The notes under the pieces were generated by a model. That model had not been told where the DNA came from. It worked only from the letters and a program-made list of their open reading frames with translations, and ran no database searches. From Gammaproteobacteria bacterium (GTDB taxonomy: Bacteria; Pseudomonadota; Gammaproteobacteria; Eutrophobiales; Eutrophobiaceae), in assembly GCA_947480335.1 (NCBI GenBank), contig CANKCB010000004.1, forward strand, positions 62,001 through 126,000: a DNA stretch of 64,000 nt, given 5' to 3'. The position numbers and the translations under genes are program-made. Position 1 is the stretch's first letter. Each line of letters opens with the position of its first letter. Positions 26,631 through 36,051 of this stretch are shown one piece after another.

Positions 26631-28298
26631 TTAGTCAACAGAACCTTTATTAACTATCTTGCCGGTAAATGGCGCAGCGCCTACTTCCAGTAGCAGATCT
26701 TCTATTTCCTTACTGGCTTTCGGACGACGGTAACGATCATCATAACGTCCAACCGGGATATTCCGGTAGTAGCGTGCTTCCGGGTCACCCATAGCAATCA
26801 TCAACGGTGTCATACCGTATCTGTCACCATGATCCAGATCCACTCCTTGTTCATCCAGAAAACGTATCATGTCTTTCCAGGCCAGAGTAACGGCAAAATG
26901 CGTGATGTTTCTGCCATCAATCTTACCAGCACCCGGACCATTTTTTGCGTCGTTCGATGTCAGTTCGGCATTTACATTGATTTTACCCAGACTGAGTACA
27001 AACTTTGCCGCGGCTATTGCCTGCTGTTCATCCCGGGCATCCTCTTCTGCACCGGCACCGGCTGCCAGCATAAATAATGTGGCACCACCAATGGTTTTCG
27101 CATCCTTGTCAGCACCATGATCCAGCAGCAGCTTCATTGATTCGATATCACCTGAGGCAGCAGCTAAAAGTAGTGGCGTGGAGCCTACTACATCGATTTG
27201 AGCAGGATCTTCCATCGCTCTGGTCTGGAATGGATTGTCCAGATGAGACCAGGAGTGTTTTACTCTTGGGTCTACCTTGGCACCATGGTCCAGCAATGCC
27301 TTGACCACTTTGGGCATGTTATGACGTTCCCAACCATATTTGTCTGTATCAGCAGGCGCCCAGTTATTTACAATCAAAAGACCTTTATGCACGGCAAAAT
27401 GTAATGGAGCAATACCATACGCATCTGCGATATCCGGATTTGCACCACGCTCAAGCAGATATAAAGCCAACTCTTCATGACCTGCCGCAATGGCAATCAA
27501 TAAGGCGCTACCTTCTTCCTTGGTTGCAAAATCAATGTCAGCTCCACCTTCGAGCAACGCTTTGGTTGATTCAATATCTCCCTGCTGGGCAGCAAACTGC
27601 AAGGCATTAAAACCACCGGTCAATTCGCGAAAACGCAAGGTATCTGGCAGGTTAGTCCCCATCGACCCAGGAGTTTCAATAAAAAATGGCGCAGGTTCAG
27701 GGATCAACTTGCTGGTCGCACCGATATTCGCACCTTTTTCTACCAGTAACTTGACGACCTCAGGATGACGCTCAGCGGCAGCCCACATTAAAGCGGTCTG
27801 GTCATACTTGTTTTCTTTCGAATTAACATCAGCACCGTTTGCCAGTAATTCACTGACTGCATCAACCGCACCACTACTGGCACAGGTCATCAGTGCCGTT
27901 TCACCAGTCCATTTGGCTTTATTAGGATCAGCACCAGCTTTTAATAGTTTGCTGACTATTTCAGAGTTCCGATTGGTGCAGGCCAGATGCAAGGGGGTGA
28001 CACCATAATCGTTAGCCGTATTCGCATCAGCACCGTCTTTACCAGAGCGAATCAACAAATCAACCATGGCTGTATCGTTATTGGTTACGGCCCAGGCCAG
28101 CGCACTGGTTCCATCTGCCTCAACTGCATTTACATCGGCATTTTCCTGAAGCAGAGAATTAACCTGATCCACTTTCCCTGCTCGCGCCGCTTCAATCAGG
28201 GCCACATCCGCATCACTGCCTATGGCCATTGACTGTATCGGACACCACAAGGCAACTGCCAATGCCAAACCGACCAGATTTCTATTCAAACGATACAT
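26631..28298 (-). CDS. exported ankyrin-repeat protein
   Basis: A 555-residue protein from ATG 28298 (GGGGGAG eight bases upstream; the TTG one codon earlier is less likely). A signal peptide (core LVGLALAVALWCPIQSMA) precedes roughly ten ankyrin repeats, recognisable by units such as GTSALAWAVTNND, GVTPLHLACTNRNSEIVSKL and GADPNKAKWTGETALM, then a short C-terminal tail. Ankyrin repeats bind other proteins. This one should do so in the periplasm. Genes for exported ankyrin proteins next to DUF1552 and DUF1592-type genes recur in aquatic Gammaproteobacteria, so a shared complex is plausible, but no function is established for it. It lies 53 bp downstream of the DUF1552 gene in the same direction. 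Confidence 0.85.
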   Translation of the reverse strand: MYRLNRNLVGLALAVALWCPIQSMAIGSDADVALIEAARAGKVDQVNSLLQENADVNAVEADGTSALAWAVTNNDTAMVDLLIRSGKDGADANTANDYGVTPLHLACTNRNSEIVSKLLKAGADPNKAKWTGETALMTCASSGAVDAVSELLANGADVNSKENKYDQTALMWAAAERHPEVVKLLVEKGANIGATSKLIPEPAPFFIETPGSMGTNLPDTLRFRELTGGFNALQFAAQQGDIESTKALLEGGADIDFATKEEGSALLIAIAAGHEELALYLLERGANPDIADAYGIAPLHFAVHKGLLIVNNWAPADTDKYGWERHNMPKVVKALLDHGAKVDPRVKHSWSHLDNPFQTRAMEDPAQIDVVGSTPLLLAAASGDIESMKLLLDHGADKDAKTIGGATLFMLAAGAGAEEDARDEQQAIAAAKFVLSLGKINVNAELTSNDAKNGPGAGKIDGRNITHFAVTLAWKDMIRFLDEQGVDLDHGDRYGMTPLMIAMGDPEARYYRNIPVGRYDDRYRRPKASKEIEDLLLEVGAAPFTGKIVNKGSVD

Positions 28299-28351
28299 CA
28301 AACGACTCCCCCGTTAATCTCTGCCTTAAGCTACAAACTGACTGCCTGGTT

Positions 28352-29686
28352 TCAGGCAGTGGTCAGTCCCTTCAGAACACCGGTCGCATCACTCTTCTCT
28401 GACAGGAATTCCTTTGGTGATACATTAGCCATTTCCATTACGGCCAGATGCAGATTGGATACCGGCTCACTGTTGTAGCGGATGTGGCGTCCACCCACAA
28501 CATTCTTCACAGTTCCACCAAACACCAGTGTCGGTACATTTGTATGCAGATGCAGGTTGGAATCACTATGTGCACCGCCAGCAACAATAATGGAATGATC
28601 CAGTAATGAACCGTCTCCTTCCTTGGTTGCTTTCATTTTGCCAATAAACTCTGCAAATAACTCAGACTGATGTAATTCAATTTTCTTCACCAGCGCAATC
28701 GATTCCGCCCTGCCCTTATGGTGCGTCAAGGAATGATGGCCGTCTTTAGCACCCAGCTCCAGATAATTTCTGTCACTTCCTTCATGTCCCAGCATAAATG
28801 TAATCATACGAGTCATATCTGTCTGGTAGGCAAGCAGCATCATGTCGAACATTAATCTGGCATGGTCAGCGAATAATACCGGTATGCCGGCAGGTCGTTT
28901 GATATTGGTATCTTTCAGACCTTCCTCACCCAGGAACTTCTTTTCGGTGACTTCAATACCACGTTCAATTTCGCGTACTGAGTCAAAATATTCTTCCAGT
29001 TTGTGCTTATCTGTGGCATTAACCGACGTCATCAGCCGTTTGACACCCTCACTGACTGAATCCAGTACACTGCTCTTCGACGCGATACGCTCACGTAATG
29101 CCTGCTGGCTCAGTGTGTCGGTATCACCAAACAAGCGCTCGAATACCAGACGCGGGTTAACCTGTCTTGGTAAGGGAGTGCTGGGGTTGCGCCAGGAAAT
29201 AGTGCTGGTGTAATAACCGGCGAGTCCATCAACATTACCACCCGCCCATTCCGGCGGATCCAGACCAAGTTCCAGAGAGGCCAGTGCTGTTTCTTCGCCG
29301 ATCTGTTTGGCAATGACCTGATCAACAGAGATGCCTACCGTATTGGTTTTCCTTGCCGGAGTCAGTCCTGTCAAATAAGAAGCGCAGGGGCCAGAGTGCG
29401 AACCCTGACCAGCTTTGACATCCAGTCCTGTTAACACCAGCATCTTGTCACGATGCGGTGCAAAGGGAGCCAGTGTCGGTGTCAATTCATAACCGGCACC
29501 TTCAGTCTTGGGATTCCAGGTTTCCTGAAACCGACCAGTTGGTAAATAAACATAACCAACACGAAACGGTAGGCTAGTGGATGCGGCAAATGCCGGTGTC
29601 ATTGCGTCCAGAAATGGCAGGGCCATCGCGGCGCCCGTTCCTTTCAGAAAGGTACGACGCGGAATCGCCTTCTTGAATATCATCAT
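28352..29686 (-). CDS. Tat-exported DUF1552 protein
   Basis: A 444-residue protein beginning with a twin-arginine signal (PRRTFLKGTGAAMALPFLDA), so it is exported folded. The body matches the DUF1552 family, with GYVYLPTGRFQETWNP near the start, SYLTGLTPARKT, MLLAYQTDMTRMITFMLGHEG and SIIVAGGAHSDSNLH. The biochemical function of the family is not established. ATG 29686 overlaps the stop codon of the upstream DUF1592-type gene (ATGA overlap), so the two are translationally coupled and probably form a functional pair. Similar pairs are known from planctomycetes and many Gammaproteobacteria. Confidence 0.88.
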   Translation of the reverse strand: MMIFKKAIPRRTFLKGTGAAMALPFLDAMTPAFAASTSLPFRVGYVYLPTGRFQETWNPKTEGAGYELTPTLAPFAPHRDKMLVLTGLDVKAGQGSHSGPCASYLTGLTPARKTNTVGISVDQVIAKQIGEETALASLELGLDPPEWAGGNVDGLAGYYTSTISWRNPSTPLPRQVNPRLVFERLFGDTDTLSQQALRERIASKSSVLDSVSEGVKRLMTSVNATDKHKLEEYFDSVREIERGIEVTEKKFLGEEGLKDTNIKRPAGIPVLFADHARLMFDMMLLAYQTDMTRMITFMLGHEGSDRNYLELGAKDGHHSLTHHKGRAESIALVKKIELHQSELFAEFIGKMKATKEGDGSLLDHSIIVAGGAHSDSNLHLHTNVPTLVFGGTVKNVVGGRHIRYNSEPVSNLHLAVMEMANVSPKEFLSEKSDATGVLKGLTTA

Positions 29687-32127
29687 GGCTGTGTTCTCCT
29701 ATTTTGAAATGGTTTGCTTTCTATAATTCCGAGAATCAATGACGACCAGGTATGGCTATCGGCCGTCGATTTATTAAATATTTCACGCACAGTAGGCTGG
29801 TCGTAATAATCCAGCTTGCGCCCAAGCGCATAGGTAAGCAGTTTGCTGATAACGGTGTGGACAAACCGATCCTGATGTTTCATTAATTGTTTGCGAAAAC
29901 CGCTGGCATCTGCAAATTCAGTACTGTCAAACAATATGCCGGAAGAATCTACTTCAGCATTGGCATCATCATACCGGGCACGATAACTGCCGATACCATC
30001 AAAATTTTCGAGCGCGAGGCCGATAGGTTCCATCATCTTGTGACAATTGGCGCAAACAGGGTTTTTCCGATGTTCAAGCATCGCCTCTTTCATCGTCAAT
30101 ATCTTGCCTTGCTTGTTTTCAGTCTGCAGTTCAGGTTGAAACGCGTCAGCGGGTGGTGGTGGTGGTGCCATATCCAGCATGTTTTCCAGAACCCATTTAC
30201 CACGTACAACGGGCGAGGTACGGCTATTGAATGAAGTAACCATCAATAATCCAGCCTTGCCCAACATACCCATCCGATCCGGATTGGTCACAGCAACACG
30301 ACGGAAATTACTTCCATAAATCTCGGGAATACCATAATGGCGAGCCAGACGATCATTCACATAGGTAAAGTCCGAGGTCAACATGTCGAGCACACTGTGA
30401 TCTTCACGCAGCATCGTTTGAAACCAGAGTTCCAGCTCTTTTTTCATCGCCACACGTAATGCACCATCAAATTCGGGGAACAAAGCCTTTTGTGGCGCAG
30501 CCAAATCCACCTTACGCAGAGCCAGCCATTGTTCACCAAAATTATTAATCAATGAATCAGAGCGGGAATCTGCCATCATTCTCTGAATCTGCTGTTTCAT
30601 TACACTCTGGTCACGCAAGCGACCTTGTTCAGCCAGCCCGAGCAACTCGTCATCCGGAATACTGCTCCACAAGAAAAATGACAATCGTGATGCCAGATCA
30701 AGATCACTTACCGGATAAACTGAACCCGGGGCAAGCTTTGCCGGCTCCTGTTCGATACGGAACAAAAATTCCGGTCCGGCCAAAACTCTTTGCATGGCCA
30801 ATTCGATACCTGCATCAAAACCACCCGCCTTTGCTCCTTTCTCGTAGAGTTCGAGCAAGCTGTTCATTTCATCCTTCTGCACAGGTCGACGATATGCACG
30901 ATGCGCTATCGTTGACAGGATATTATGGGCACAGGTCAGGTTTTCAGTAGCGGACTTTGGTGTGCAGGAAAAAATCCGTTGACGACTCGGTGTCTGACTC
31001 ACTTCAGTTTTACCGAATGGGCCAGTAATCACCACGCTGTCAACGGCTGCATCACCACCTTTGTAATTGGCCGTGTCTACCAGTTGAAGTTCGGGAGTTT
31101 CATAACCAGGAGTTTTTGCCCTGTCATCCGGGAAAGTCACACCAACCAGATGTGTACCCGCATCCATGGTAAATTTGATTTCAAAATCCTTGTCGGCTGC
31201 CATCTCATATCCGAGCTGGTCGGCATCGCCAGCAAAGTCAGGATTTTGACTCATCGTAAAAACTGGTCCAGTCCGTCCTAAAAACTTTCCGCCTACACTA
31301 AACTTATGCTCCAGTTTACGATCAAGCCGGACTTCTAATTGCTGTTCCCTGCGCAAGCCACGAATAAATCCTTCCATGTTTCTGGCAAGCTTGACGCGCA
31401 ATGTGTATTCGCCTTTCATCGGGAAATAATGCTTAACGGAGAGCCCTCCACGAGACCCAAACGGAAGGTCATCACTCATTTGGCTGCGCTGCATATTTTC
31501 TTCAGACACCGTATAGGTATCACTGACCGGCAACATATTCGATGGACCAATTGCCAGATGGCTTATCTTGCTGGCAGCCATTACATACTGTTCCATCAGT
31601 AACGGTGATACCGCGAGCACTTCAGCGATATTATCAAACCCGGCTTCCACATTATCCGGCGGTAACAGTGCATTTACATTCACTTCGATATTCAAAAGAT
31701 CGCGAACTGAATTCGTGTATTCGGTACGGTTCAAACGATGAATGGTCGGCCGACCAGGTTCCGGATTGGCTACAGCAAGCTTGTCCAGTCCATTACTCAG
31801 ATACGCCAGGACAGCCTGGTATTCCGGTTCAGTGGGTCGTACCGGCATGCCTACGGGAGGCATCGCACGCAAGGTTAACTTGGTAATCACCTTTTCCCAC
31901 AACTGGGGGTTCTTGCTTAAATCTTCGATATTGGCTTCATCAAGCAGCACATTGGCGGTCTTCAACGTACTGTTATGGCAGGTGACACAATTGCGATCTA
32001 GCAGGGCGCGAAAATCCTTGGCTGTAGAAAGTTGTTGGGCAGATACAAAACTGGTTCCAACAAAGATACAAAACAAACCGGAAGCAACAATCCGTTTGAA
32101 CATGGTATTTGATTTAACTCTGAACAT
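29683..32127 (-). CDS. exported diheme DUF1587/DUF1592/DUF1588/DUF1585 protein
   Basis: A long exported protein (814 residues from ATG 32127; ATG 32103 is an equally possible start). A signal peptide (core VASGLFCIFVGTSFVSAQ) is followed by a planctomycete-type cytochrome domain with heme motif CVTCH. Then come DUF1587 (TIHRLNRTEYTNSVRDLL), DUF1595 (IAHRAYRRPV), DUF1592 (LASRLSFFLWSSIPDDEL), DUF1588 with a second heme motif CANCH after MKEAMLEHRKNPV, and DUF1585 (LLTYALGRKLDYYDQPTV). This is the standard domain order of the family, whose role is thought to involve periplasmic electron transfer or polymer oxidation but is not proven. It overlaps the DUF1552 gene by 4 bp. Confidence 0.87.
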   Translation of the reverse strand: MFRVKSNTMFKRIVASGLFCIFVGTSFVSAQQLSTAKDFRALLDRNCVTCHNSTLKTANVLLDEANIEDLSKNPQLWEKVITKLTLRAMPPVGMPVRPTEPEYQAVLAYLSNGLDKLAVANPEPGRPTIHRLNRTEYTNSVRDLLNIEVNVNALLPPDNVEAGFDNIAEVLAVSPLLMEQYVMAASKISHLAIGPSNMLPVSDTYTVSEENMQRSQMSDDLPFGSRGGLSVKHYFPMKGEYTLRVKLARNMEGFIRGLRREQQLEVRLDRKLEHKFSVGGKFLGRTGPVFTMSQNPDFAGDADQLGYEMAADKDFEIKFTMDAGTHLVGVTFPDDRAKTPGYETPELQLVDTANYKGGDAAVDSVVITGPFGKTEVSQTPSRQRIFSCTPKSATENLTCAHNILSTIAHRAYRRPVQKDEMNSLLELYEKGAKAGGFDAGIELAMQRVLAGPEFLFRIEQEPAKLAPGSVYPVSDLDLASRLSFFLWSSIPDDELLGLAEQGRLRDQSVMKQQIQRMMADSRSDSLINNFGEQWLALRKVDLAAPQKALFPEFDGALRVAMKKELELWFQTMLREDHSVLDMLTSDFTYVNDRLARHYGIPEIYGSNFRRVAVTNPDRMGMLGKAGLLMVTSFNSRTSPVVRGKWVLENMLDMAPPPPPADAFQPELQTENKQGKILTMKEAMLEHRKNPVCANCHKMMEPIGLALENFDGIGSYRARYDDANAEVDSSGILFDSTEFADASGFRKQLMKHQDRFVHTVISKLLTYALGRKLDYYDQPTVREIFNKSTADSHTWSSLILGIIESKPFQNRRTQP

Positions 32128-32370
32128 TTCCAACAAGGGCCCCCGCCAAAACTACTGAAAATTTCTGAAAGAAAAACTGAAAAAAACCGCTACTTCAACC
32201 GATATTTAACATCAAATTACTTCTGTAAACAAGGTAATTATAGGTAATAAAAACCATTCATGATTACCAGGATTTGCGTTTGGTTTTACAAATTTCTTGT
32301 CACCAGATTTGGTGCGTCGCAACAAGAAGTTCGGATATAAACATTAATGGTTGAGATACATAAAAAAAAA

Positions 32371-32394
32371 CCGGGGTACATTGCTGCACCCCGG
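32371..32394 (-). terminator. rho-independent terminator
   Basis: A CCGGGGT/ACCCCGG stem, extendable inward through CA/TG, is followed on the minus strand by a T-run (A-run 32362-32370 on plus). It lies 28 bp downstream of the TBDR ending at 32423, so that receptor is a transcription unit separate from the DUF1592-type operon. Confidence 0.88.
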
Positions 32395-32422
32395 CTGATT
32401 ATGACGATATTACTGATTATTT

Positions 32423-35209
32423 TTACTGATAGTTGTACTGCAACTTGATGCCATAGGAAGCATACGAGTTCGGGCTCACACCGGTAATCAGCAACCCTGT
32501 CGGGAAAATATCATACTGAGGATGATATTTCTGATGGGCTTCAAACAGGTTGCGACCATACAGCGACACTGACCAGACATCATCCATATCACCAAAACCG
32601 ATGACTAGATTCAGATCGCCATGCTTGTCCCACGAGTTGGTCAGCGTAAAGCCGTTATAGTCCGAGATGTAGCCATCAGAATAAAAGCCTTTCGCATTAA
32701 AGGTGGCCTTATAGGTATCAAACACCGGCATCCAGTAATCCAGGTCGGCAACGAATTTCCACTTCGGAGTACGCGGGGCGGTCGCGCCGGTACGGTCAAT
32801 CCTGAAATCCGCAGTTGCAGTTGGTGCGGCTATGTTTGCACAACCTGAAGTGGCAATATTCACCACTTCTTCCTGGGTACAGGGTACGTTGGTAAAGTCC
32901 GTCATTTCACCGTCGAGGAACGCACCACCCAGACCAAAGGTCAGCTGATCGGTCACAGCAAAGTTATTGCTGAATTCCAGACCACGAACACGCTGTCCAC
33001 CGGCGTTCAGGTTGGCAAACGGATCATCCGGATTTGGCGTTGCAATCGACAACTGCAAGCCCTTGAACGTCAGCGTAAACAAGGTGGCATCAAACCGTCC
33101 ACGTCCATCCAGATAGCTACCCTTGGCACCGAGTTCATATGTCTCTGCCATTTCCGGACCGAAGGTATAAGCCGCCAATGTATTTGGAATGGATGTCTGT
33201 CCGGTATCAAATCCACCGGCCTTGAACGCTTCCGCATATTTACCATACAGGGTCAAATCTTCTGACGGTCTGTAGCTCAACACCACCTGCGGGTCATATT
33301 CGGTACCGCTGATGTTTTCCTTGAACGGTCCTTCACGTGCATCAAAGTTAGGCTGGGTCAAACCAATGGCATGAGCCTGTGACGGTAACCAGTTTGGCGG
33401 AATTTCACGTGAATCACCACTGGTGTAACTGCTGACACCTGGTACTTCACGTGTTGGACCCTTATCGCCAGTTGCACGCTGTGTACTGATATACAAGGTA
33501 GTCCACAAGTTGGACATATCCACCGGATCGTCCGTGAAGAATCTGACCTGGTTAGCAGTTAATTTTACTGCCCTGTCATGGGTGCCAGTACAGGCTGCGA
33601 TGATTGCCGCTGTTGGGCTGGCATTCTGGTTTACAGAATCCGGATCACATGGCTGACTGTTATATACCCAGGTCGCTCCGTAACCACGGACATAGGTGGT
33701 TTTATCCAGATTCGCCGCACGACCACCGAGTTCGATGGTAGCCTTGTTGTCCATGAAGTTAAACTTGATATCACCAAACAACGACTTCCACTCCTGATCT
33801 TCCCAGACATTGTTAAAGCGTTGAGGGGTAAGCAGGTTGGCGCGCAAGCTGGATGAAAACACGTCCAGATCACCCTGCTGATAGAATGTACCGACATACC
33901 ATTCAATCTTGCCACCCGTGGCAGAACTGACACGTATTTCGCCACTCCACTGGTCATAATCTTCTTCACGACCCTGGAAGTTGATAAAGGAATAAGCATA
34001 GCGATTATCACGTACATAGTTACGCAGATAATTTACATACGCAATGTTACCGGCAACGTTAATACCATTATCAGCGGCGTATTCAAAGGCCAATGTAGAT
34101 GTCAGGTTATCCAGATCTTCATAACCCTGAATACCCTTGTTGTCAGAATCCTGGCTAAGAACAAATCCTTCTGCGGCTTCACGTACATCAATCGAACCAT
34201 AGATTGAATTGTTTTCACGTACATAATCGGGCAGTGGATAGTATGGGCCACCGGCACTCACACCATTGGTACTACTGTAGCAATCGTGGTTAATTGGTAA
34301 CGTCAGCGGAGTACTCCAACCTTCACCAGCCGGAGGTGCAGCATAAATTGAGCGTTCATCACCTATAACACCGGTATTGCCATTTGCACCAGCTACACCA
34401 GGACCACTGCGACCAAAGATCAAATCGTCACCTTTGGTGTAACAGATAGCATTAGCTTCAGCATCTTTACGCAACCGGGCCACGTCTACCTTACCAGTAA
34501 AGGTCAGCTGCTCACTCGGCAACCACATCATGGTCAAACGACCGCCCATATCCTGAAATGCACCCAGCGGTTCGCCAGATAGAATATCTCTCAGGTAGCC
34601 AGCTGTGTCTTCATATTTACCGGCAACACGCATACGCCAGGTGTCATTGATTGGGCCACCGATACCACCGGAAACATCCGTAGTACTGTTATTGCCGTAC
34701 TCAATATCCAGATCACCTTCCCAGGTATCGCCTGGTTTTTTGCTGGTGATGTTAAAAGCACCGGCTGTGGCATTCTGGCCAAAATATACCGGCTGGGGTC
34801 CTTTCAAGACTTCAACGGACTGTACATCCATAAATGCCGTTTTCATCATCGACATTCTGGCAAAGTGCACACCGTCAACGAAAATCGGGGTAGCTGATTC
34901 AATCGTTACCAGGTTACCGGTGGAACCAAAACCACGTATGGCGATGGCCGGCCCGATAATGCTTTCTTGATCAACGTTTACAGTGGGTGAAAAGGCAGCT
35001 AATGCATTCAGGTCACGATAACCCTGTCTGGTCATTTCCTTGGCGCCAATGGCTTCCATGGAAATCGGCACTTCCTGTAATGACTGTTCGCGGCGTTGCG
35101 CGGTTACAATAATTTCTTCCAGCGCCTGTGCATGCAGCATGTTCGGGCTGAAAACAAGTATTGAAGTTATAGCGCTAATAAATGCCTTTAGGCAATTATT
35201 CATGCTCAT
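32423..35209 (-). CDS. TonB-dependent receptor, family B
   Basis: A 928-residue receptor from ATG 35209 (GGGGGT five bases upstream). Signal peptide, then LEEIIVTAQRREQSLQEVP, plug blocks IAIRGFGSTG, VEVLKGPQPVYFGQNATAG and NITSKKPGDTWEGD, and a large barrel ending GIKLQYNYQ. It is clearly a paralog of the receptor at 23776-26526; the N-terminal segment, the plug and the C-terminus are the most similar parts. The 158 bp upstream (35210-35367) separate it from the SurA-like gene and presumably hold its promoter. It is an outer-membrane importer with unknown ligand. The two receptors probably serve related substrates made accessible by the proteins between them (inference). Confidence 0.92.
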   Translation of the reverse strand: MSMNNCLKAFISAITSILVFSPNMLHAQALEEIIVTAQRREQSLQEVPISMEAIGAKEMTRQGYRDLNALAAFSPTVNVDQESIIGPAIAIRGFGSTGNLVTIESATPIFVDGVHFARMSMMKTAFMDVQSVEVLKGPQPVYFGQNATAGAFNITSKKPGDTWEGDLDIEYGNNSTTDVSGGIGGPINDTWRMRVAGKYEDTAGYLRDILSGEPLGAFQDMGGRLTMMWLPSEQLTFTGKVDVARLRKDAEANAICYTKGDDLIFGRSGPGVAGANGNTGVIGDERSIYAAPPAGEGWSTPLTLPINHDCYSSTNGVSAGGPYYPLPDYVRENNSIYGSIDVREAAEGFVLSQDSDNKGIQGYEDLDNLTSTLAFEYAADNGINVAGNIAYVNYLRNYVRDNRYAYSFINFQGREEDYDQWSGEIRVSSATGGKIEWYVGTFYQQGDLDVFSSSLRANLLTPQRFNNVWEDQEWKSLFGDIKFNFMDNKATIELGGRAANLDKTTYVRGYGATWVYNSQPCDPDSVNQNASPTAAIIAACTGTHDRAVKLTANQVRFFTDDPVDMSNLWTTLYISTQRATGDKGPTREVPGVSSYTSGDSREIPPNWLPSQAHAIGLTQPNFDAREGPFKENISGTEYDPQVVLSYRPSEDLTLYGKYAEAFKAGGFDTGQTSIPNTLAAYTFGPEMAETYELGAKGSYLDGRGRFDATLFTLTFKGLQLSIATPNPDDPFANLNAGGQRVRGLEFSNNFAVTDQLTFGLGGAFLDGEMTDFTNVPCTQEEVVNIATSGCANIAAPTATADFRIDRTGATAPRTPKWKFVADLDYWMPVFDTYKATFNAKGFYSDGYISDYNGFTLTNSWDKHGDLNLVIGFGDMDDVWSVSLYGRNLFEAHQKYHPQYDIFPTGLLITGVSPNSYASYGIKLQYNYQ

Positions 35210-35367
35210 AATACCCCCTGTTTTATAAAAAAATGTAGATTACTGGTTACGGCAGTGAACCTGCAGTTGTTGCAGATCTGGATACCTATGGTAAAAATAT
35301 CACAGCAGCAAGCTATTGAATAGTGTTTTTTACAAACAGATGACAGCACCGAGTGATACGGTTCTGT

Positions 35368-35952
35368 TTAGTCCAGTAGTTCCGGATAGACATGGGCATC
35401 AGACTGCGTACGAAGTTTTTGGATCAGATCGTTTATGTAATGGGACGTACCCACCGCATCAGTCGGTGATAGATGGCTTTCATTAATTAGAGTCTGTTTG
35501 ACCTTGCGCAGTATCAACTGCTCATGCAAATAGGTTTTAATCCGGAGATCTTCGTCCGCACTAAACGCTGGTGTGGCGCCATACTGCTGTTGCAGACCGT
35601 CAAGATAATCTGTTACTGCAGTGTTGATTTCTGGTTCCGATACCGTGATATTTCGCTGGCTCGCCAGCTGAAGCAGTAACATTTCTGCAACACGGTTTTG
35701 CAAAAACCGTTCGCGCAGATCCCGTATCTGCATTCCACTTTTGATGGGTGTGGCATCCTGTACTGCACTCATTACCATCGCTAAATCAAACTGCTGACCG
35801 AATTCACTTCGAGTCATTTGACTATTCCCAATCTGGAGCACAATCGGATCCTCGTCACCAAAGACAGTGGGTATTGCTACAGACAATAACAAACAAATTA
35901 AACAATTAATGACAGTTTGATTTGATCGGTGTTTATAAAAAAAAGCTGTCAT
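35368..35952 (-). CDS. exported SurA-N-like chaperone without a parvulin domain
   Basis: A 194-residue protein from ATG 35952 (upstream codons to 36039 overlap a terminator and do not look coding). A signal peptide (core VINCLICLLLSVAIPTVFG) precedes an all-helical region typical of SurA/PpiD N-terminal chaperone domains: a VLQIGNSQMTRSEF start, LRERFLQNRVAEMLLLQLA and ISEPEIN-like spacing (VSEPEINTAV). The peptidyl-prolyl isomerase domain normally following in SurA is absent, so it would be a small holdase. It lies between a family B TBDR and the split amidohydrolase, on the same strand. A role in folding the many outer-membrane receptors encoded here is plausible but unproven. Confidence 0.68.
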   Translation of the reverse strand: MTAFFYKHRSNQTVINCLICLLLSVAIPTVFGDEDPIVLQIGNSQMTRSEFGQQFDLAMVMSAVQDATPIKSGMQIRDLRERFLQNRVAEMLLLQLASQRNITVSEPEINTAVTDYLDGLQQQYGATPAFSADEDLRIKTYLHEQLILRKVKQTLINESHLSPTDAVGTSHYINDLIQKLRTQSDAHVYPELLD

Positions 35953-36000
35953 GGAATAAACGTCAAGAGGACTTATTGAATTGCAGGTTGGCGAAAAAAT

Positions 36001-36032
36001 CAGGGATATCCGGCTGATGCCGGATATCCCTG
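36001..36032 (-). terminator. strong hairpin, probable terminator
   Basis: A perfect 14-bp stem (CAGGGATATCCGGC with its complement) has a 4-base loop and lies 20 bp past the stop of the amidohydrolase C-half (36052). No long T-run is present on the minus strand (it continues GATTTTTTCG). It may terminate the split-amidohydrolase transcript or stabilise its 3' end. Confidence 0.75.
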
Positions 36033-36051
36033 TGTACAATGTCAGGCTATC

